Source of the DNA: an uncultured Acetatifactor sp.
GTDB lineage: Bacteria > Bacillota > Clostridia > Lachnospirales > Lachnospiraceae
Assembly (NCBI GenBank): GCA_910586435.1
Contig: CAJUGT010000160.1
Coordinates: forward strand, 1-8,356
DNA length: 8,356 bases
Direction of reading: 5' to 3'
Position 1 is the first letter of the stretch. Each line of letters begins with the position of its first letter. A program made the position numbers and the translations under genes. The notes beneath the pieces are model-generated. The model was given only the letters and a program-made list of their open reading frames with translations, was not told where the DNA came from and searched no databases. Below are positions 5,987 to 8,356 of the stretch, in pieces.

Positions 5987-8145
5987 TTAAGATTGGAATG
6001 ATGATAGGCGACCGGTATGAGATACTTGAGAAAATAGGTACCGGGGGCATGTCTGATGTATATAAAGCGAAATGCCATAAACTGAACCGTTTTGTGGCAG
6101 TGAAGGTTTTAAAACAGGAATTCAGTGAGAATGCTAATTTTGTATCCAAATTCAGGACGGAGGCCCAGGCTGCGGCGGGGCTGATGCATCCGAATATTGT
6201 GAATGTATATGACGTGGGGGAAGAGAATGATATTTATTATATTGTCATGGAGTTGGTGGAAGGCATTACCCTGAAAAAATATATAGAAAAAAAGGCCAGG
6301 CTTTCCTTTAAAGAGGCTGTAAGTATCGCAATTCAGGTAAGTATGGGAATTGAGGCGGCCCATAACAATCATATTATCCACAGGGACATCAAGCCACAGA
6401 ATATTATTATTTCCAGGGACGGCAAGGTGAAAGTAACCGATTTTGGCATTGCCAAGGCGGCCACCAGCAACACCATTACCTCTAATGTAATGGGGTCCGT
6501 GCATTATACCTCACCGGAACAGGCCAGGGGCGGGTACAGTGACGAGAAAAGTGATGTCTACTCCCTGGGCATTACCATGTTTGAGATGCTGACAGGGCGG
6601 GTGCCTTTTAATGGGGAGACAACGGTGGCCATCGCAATCAAACATATTCAGGAAGAAATGCCTTCTCCAAAGGAATTTGTGCCTGAGATACCGGATAGCG
6701 TGGAGGGGATAGTATTAAAATGCTGCCAGAAGTCGCCGGATCGCAGGTATCAGAACATGCAGGAATTAGTCAGTGACCTGAAGCAGTCTCTTATGTATCC
6801 CGATGAGAATTTTGTAGTGCAAAATGATCCGGATTTGGAGAGTGGAACCCGTATGATTACGCCGGGCGATATGGAACAGATTAAGCGCCGCACTGCTTAT
6901 AAGGATACTTCTCATGAATATGAAGAATATACGGAACGGGAGGAACCACTGCGTCTGCGTTCCGAGGTGGAAGAAGATTATGAAGAGGCGGAAGAAGAGG
7001 GGGAGGAGGATGACTACGACTATAACCCTAAAATGGAACGTGTGACCACATTTCTCGCTTTGCTGGGAGGGGTGGTTATATGTGTGATTGTGATTATATT
7101 GGTGATTAATGTCTTCGGCACTCACGAGGAGGAAGGGAACCAGGGAAATCAGACCGGGCCGATTACCACGTCAGAACCATCTTCCGACCAGACAGATGAC
7201 ACAAAGTATGTGAAAATGCCGGAAGTGAAGGGCAGGGGCGTGGAAGAGGTCAGGAATGAACTGACAACTTTTGGGTTGAAATCGGAAGTTACGTATGAAG
7301 AATCCGACACGGTGGCATTGGGGCTGGTGATTGACGCAAATGTGGAGACAGACGCGGAAGTGGCGGTGGGGAGCACGGTTTTGCTTACCGCAAGCGCCGG
7401 CCCCCAGGCCATACCGGTGCCGGACGTGACAAAAAAGTCTTATGAAGACGCGTATGCCGCCCTTACAAAGGAAGGGTTTGCGGTCACAAGGGCGGAAGGG
7501 TATTCGGATGACGTGGAGAAGGGGCTTGTCATATCACAGGTACCGGAGGCGGAGACCAGAGTTGCCAACGGGACGAATATTACGGTGACAGTGAGTGTGG
7601 GCAAAGAGCGGGTGTGGGTGCCAAGGTTATTGGGACTTTCCGAACAGGACGGGACCATAACGGCTATCGAAGCCGGACTACAGATTGGCAGTGTGGCTCA
7701 GGTGTACAATTCCGAATTTGAAGAGGGGATGATTTGTTATCAGAGCTTTTCCCAGGGGTCTTATGTGGAACCGGGTACTGCTCTGGATATCAAGGTCAGC
7801 AAGGGGCCGGAAAATAGTCCACAACCACAGACGGTATACAGATACAATGCCAGTATCATGGCGCCCACAGTGGAAGAAGCGCCGGATTATGTGTCGGGGA
7901 CGGAAGTGGTGGTCACACTGATTGCGGATGACGGCATGGTGCTGTTAGATACGAAGACCTCTGGTTTTCCTTTGGCAGCCAATTATTATGGGCTAAAGGC
8001 GTCAGCAGGGATTATTACAATGTCTTATACTGTAACCACAGGGGGGACTACTTCTACGGACCCTGATACGGGAGAGACGATTGCCATTCCCGGCATGACT
8101 GAGCCCCGTTCCTTTACCAGGAGAGTGGAATTTACACCGGAATAG
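5983..8145 (+). CDS. prkC: PASTA-domain serine/threonine protein kinase (PrkC/Stk)
   Basis: This 720-residue single-pass membrane kinase senses muropeptides or lipid II outside the cell and phosphorylates cytoplasmic targets. The kinase domain (about 10-270) has the glycine loop GTGGMSDVY (19-27), catalytic K41 in VAVKVL, HRDIKPQN (133-140, base D135) and DFG (153-155). The activation loop carries candidate autophosphorylation sites T161, S162, T164, T166 and S167, ahead of GSVHYTSPEQARG (171-183). An acidic juxtamembrane linker (about 312-347) precedes the membrane helix (about 354-378). Outside lie three PASTA repeats at about 409-474, 476-541 and 543-609. A C-terminal segment of about 110 residues (610-720) follows; it holds the position of the Ig-like domain known in Bacillus and Staphylococcus homologues. 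At 720 residues it is longer than the Bacillus protein (about 650). The start ATG 5983 overlaps the prpC stop by 4 nt, with GGAGAG (5972-5977) in front. ATG 5998 and 6001 are in-frame alternatives. Confidence 0.96.
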   Translation: MIKIGMMIGDRYEILEKIGTGGMSDVYKAKCHKLNRFVAVKVLKQEFSENANFVSKFRTEAQAAAGLMHPNIVNVYDVGEENDIYYIVMELVEGITLKKYIEKKARLSFKEAVSIAIQVSMGIEAAHNNHIIHRDIKPQNIIISRDGKVKVTDFGIAKAATSNTITSNVMGSVHYTSPEQARGGYSDEKSDVYSLGITMFEMLTGRVPFNGETTVAIAIKHIQEEMPSPKEFVPEIPDSVEGIVLKCCQKSPDRRYQNMQELVSDLKQSLMYPDENFVVQNDPDLESGTRMITPGDMEQIKRRTAYKDTSHEYEEYTEREEPLRLRSEVEEDYEEAEEEGEEDDYDYNPKMERVTTFLALLGGVVICVIVIILVINVFGTHEEEGNQGNQTGPITTSEPSSDQTDDTKYVKMPEVKGRGVEEVRNELTTFGLKSEVTYEESDTVALGLVIDANVETDAEVAVGSTVLLTASAGPQAIPVPDVTKKSYEDAYAALTKEGFAVTRAEGYSDDVEKGLVISQVPEAETRVANGTNITVTVSVGKERVWVPRLLGLSEQDGTITAIEAGLQIGSVAQVYNSEFEEGMICYQSFSQGSYVEPGTALDIKVSKGPENSPQPQTVYRYNASIMAPTVEEAPDYVSGTEVVVTLIADDGMVLLDTKTSGFPLAANYYGLKASAGIITMSYTVTTGGTTSTDPDTGETIAIPGMTEPRSFTRRVEFTPE

Positions 8146-8147
8146 GA

Positions 8148-8165
8148 GGAGAGCGCTCCCTTTTT
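8148..8165 (+). terminator. Weak candidate terminator after prkC
   Basis: A 4-bp stem GGAG/CTCC (8148-8151 with 8156-8159) around the loop AGCG is followed by C and five T residues (8161-8165). It begins 3 nt after the prkC stop. The stem is short for an intrinsic terminator, so it may be weak or not functional. The AGGAGG at 8144-8149 also resembles a ribosome binding site, but no start codon with a useful open frame follows it. Confidence 0.25.
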
Positions 8166-8200
8166 GTAATTGTGTACGCAATGAAAATGAGGCAATAAAT

Positions 8201-8260
8201 ATGCGTCACAAGCGGCTGATAAATCGGGAGTTGGAGGATGGATATTATGATTACCATTGA
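8201..8260 (+). CDS. Possible 19-residue leader ORF
   Basis: ATG 8201 opens a frame of 19 codons ending at TGA 8258-8260. A modest ribosome binding site, GAGG (8189-8192), lies 8 nt upstream. The peptide (MRHKRLINRELEDGYYDYH) is basic at the front and acidic and aromatic at the end, and resembles nothing I know. It overlaps the likely start of the next ORF (8247) by 14 nt in another frame, so it could couple or attenuate translation. An ORF of this length can easily arise by chance, so I give it low confidence. Confidence 0.15.
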   Translation: MRHKRLINRELEDGYYDYH

Positions 8261-8356
8261 TGATGTCAAACTGATAAGCGAAAAAATATCCTTGGAAAAT
8301 GGGATATTGGAGGATAAGAACCCCTTATTTCAATTTATTTGCGCATTGTGCAACCT
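8247..8356 (+). CDS. Unrecognised protein, N-terminal fragment (runs off the window)
   Basis: I do not recognise this product. The frame starts at ATG 8247, 9 nt after a strong GGAGG (8233-8237), and stays open to the window end, giving 36 complete codons. An in-frame ATG at 8238 abuts the GGAGG and is a poorer start. The visible peptide begins MITIDDVKLISEKISLENG and continues with a hydrophobic stretch holding two cysteines (FQFICALC). There is no signal peptide and no recognisable motif. By my count 38 of its 110 bases are G or C, clearly lower than the genes to its left. The usual next gene in this cluster is rsgA (ribosome GTPase), whose N-terminal OB-fold I would expect to look different. 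The strong ribosome binding site supports a real gene, but its family and length cannot be judged from this fragment. Confidence 0.5.
   Translation, partial: MITIDDVKLISEKISLENGILEDKNPLFQFICALCN

Noticed and set aside
8146..8356. A gene entering from the right on the - strand
   Set aside because: All three reverse frames hit a stop codon within about 40 nt of the window end.
1..8356. Mobile element, CRISPR array, tRNA or prophage signature
   Set aside because: I saw no transposase or integrase motif, no terminal inverted or spaced direct repeats, and no tRNA-like cloverleaf. The genes from priA to prkC form a continuous housekeeping cluster.

Overview
The window looks like ordinary chromosome from a low-to-mid GC Gram-positive bacterium (Bacillota, class Clostridia, most likely Lachnospiraceae). 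I base this on strong GGAGG-type ribosome binding sites, gene order, protein flavour and a GC content near the middle of the range. The family-level placement is an inference, not a search result. All genes lie on the + strand.

Layout: the 3' end of priA (3-386) is followed by a likely terminator (386-435) and a candidate sigma-A promoter (439-467). Then comes a tight run of genes: def (505-987), fmt (994-1929), a membrane zinc metallopeptidase of the YugP family (2028-2726), rsmB (2735-4156), rlmN (4161-5240), prpC (5234-5986) and prkC (5983-8145). Gaps are 4-8 nt or the genes overlap, except for a 98-nt gap before the peptidase. After prkC there is a weak hairpin with a T-run, a roughly 100-nt spacer, and the first 36 codons of an unrecognised AT-richer ORF that runs off the window.

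How the genes work together: def and fmt form the formylation/deformylation pair of translation initiation. RsmB methylates 16S rRNA (m5C), and RlmN methylates 23S rRNA and some tRNAs (m2A). PrpC and PrkC are the paired PP2C phosphatase and PASTA-domain Ser/Thr kinase, which sense cell-wall fragments and control growth, division and dormancy exit. The order priA-def-fmt-rsmB-rlmN-prpC-prkC is the classic Bacillota cluster. The two departures here are the zinc peptidase between fmt and rsmB, and an ORF after prkC that does not look like the usual rsgA.

I found no tRNA, rRNA, CRISPR array, insertion sequence or phage gene. I do not see a novel system in this window. The part most worth following is the right edge, where the expected neighbour rsgA is not the next gene and base composition shifts.
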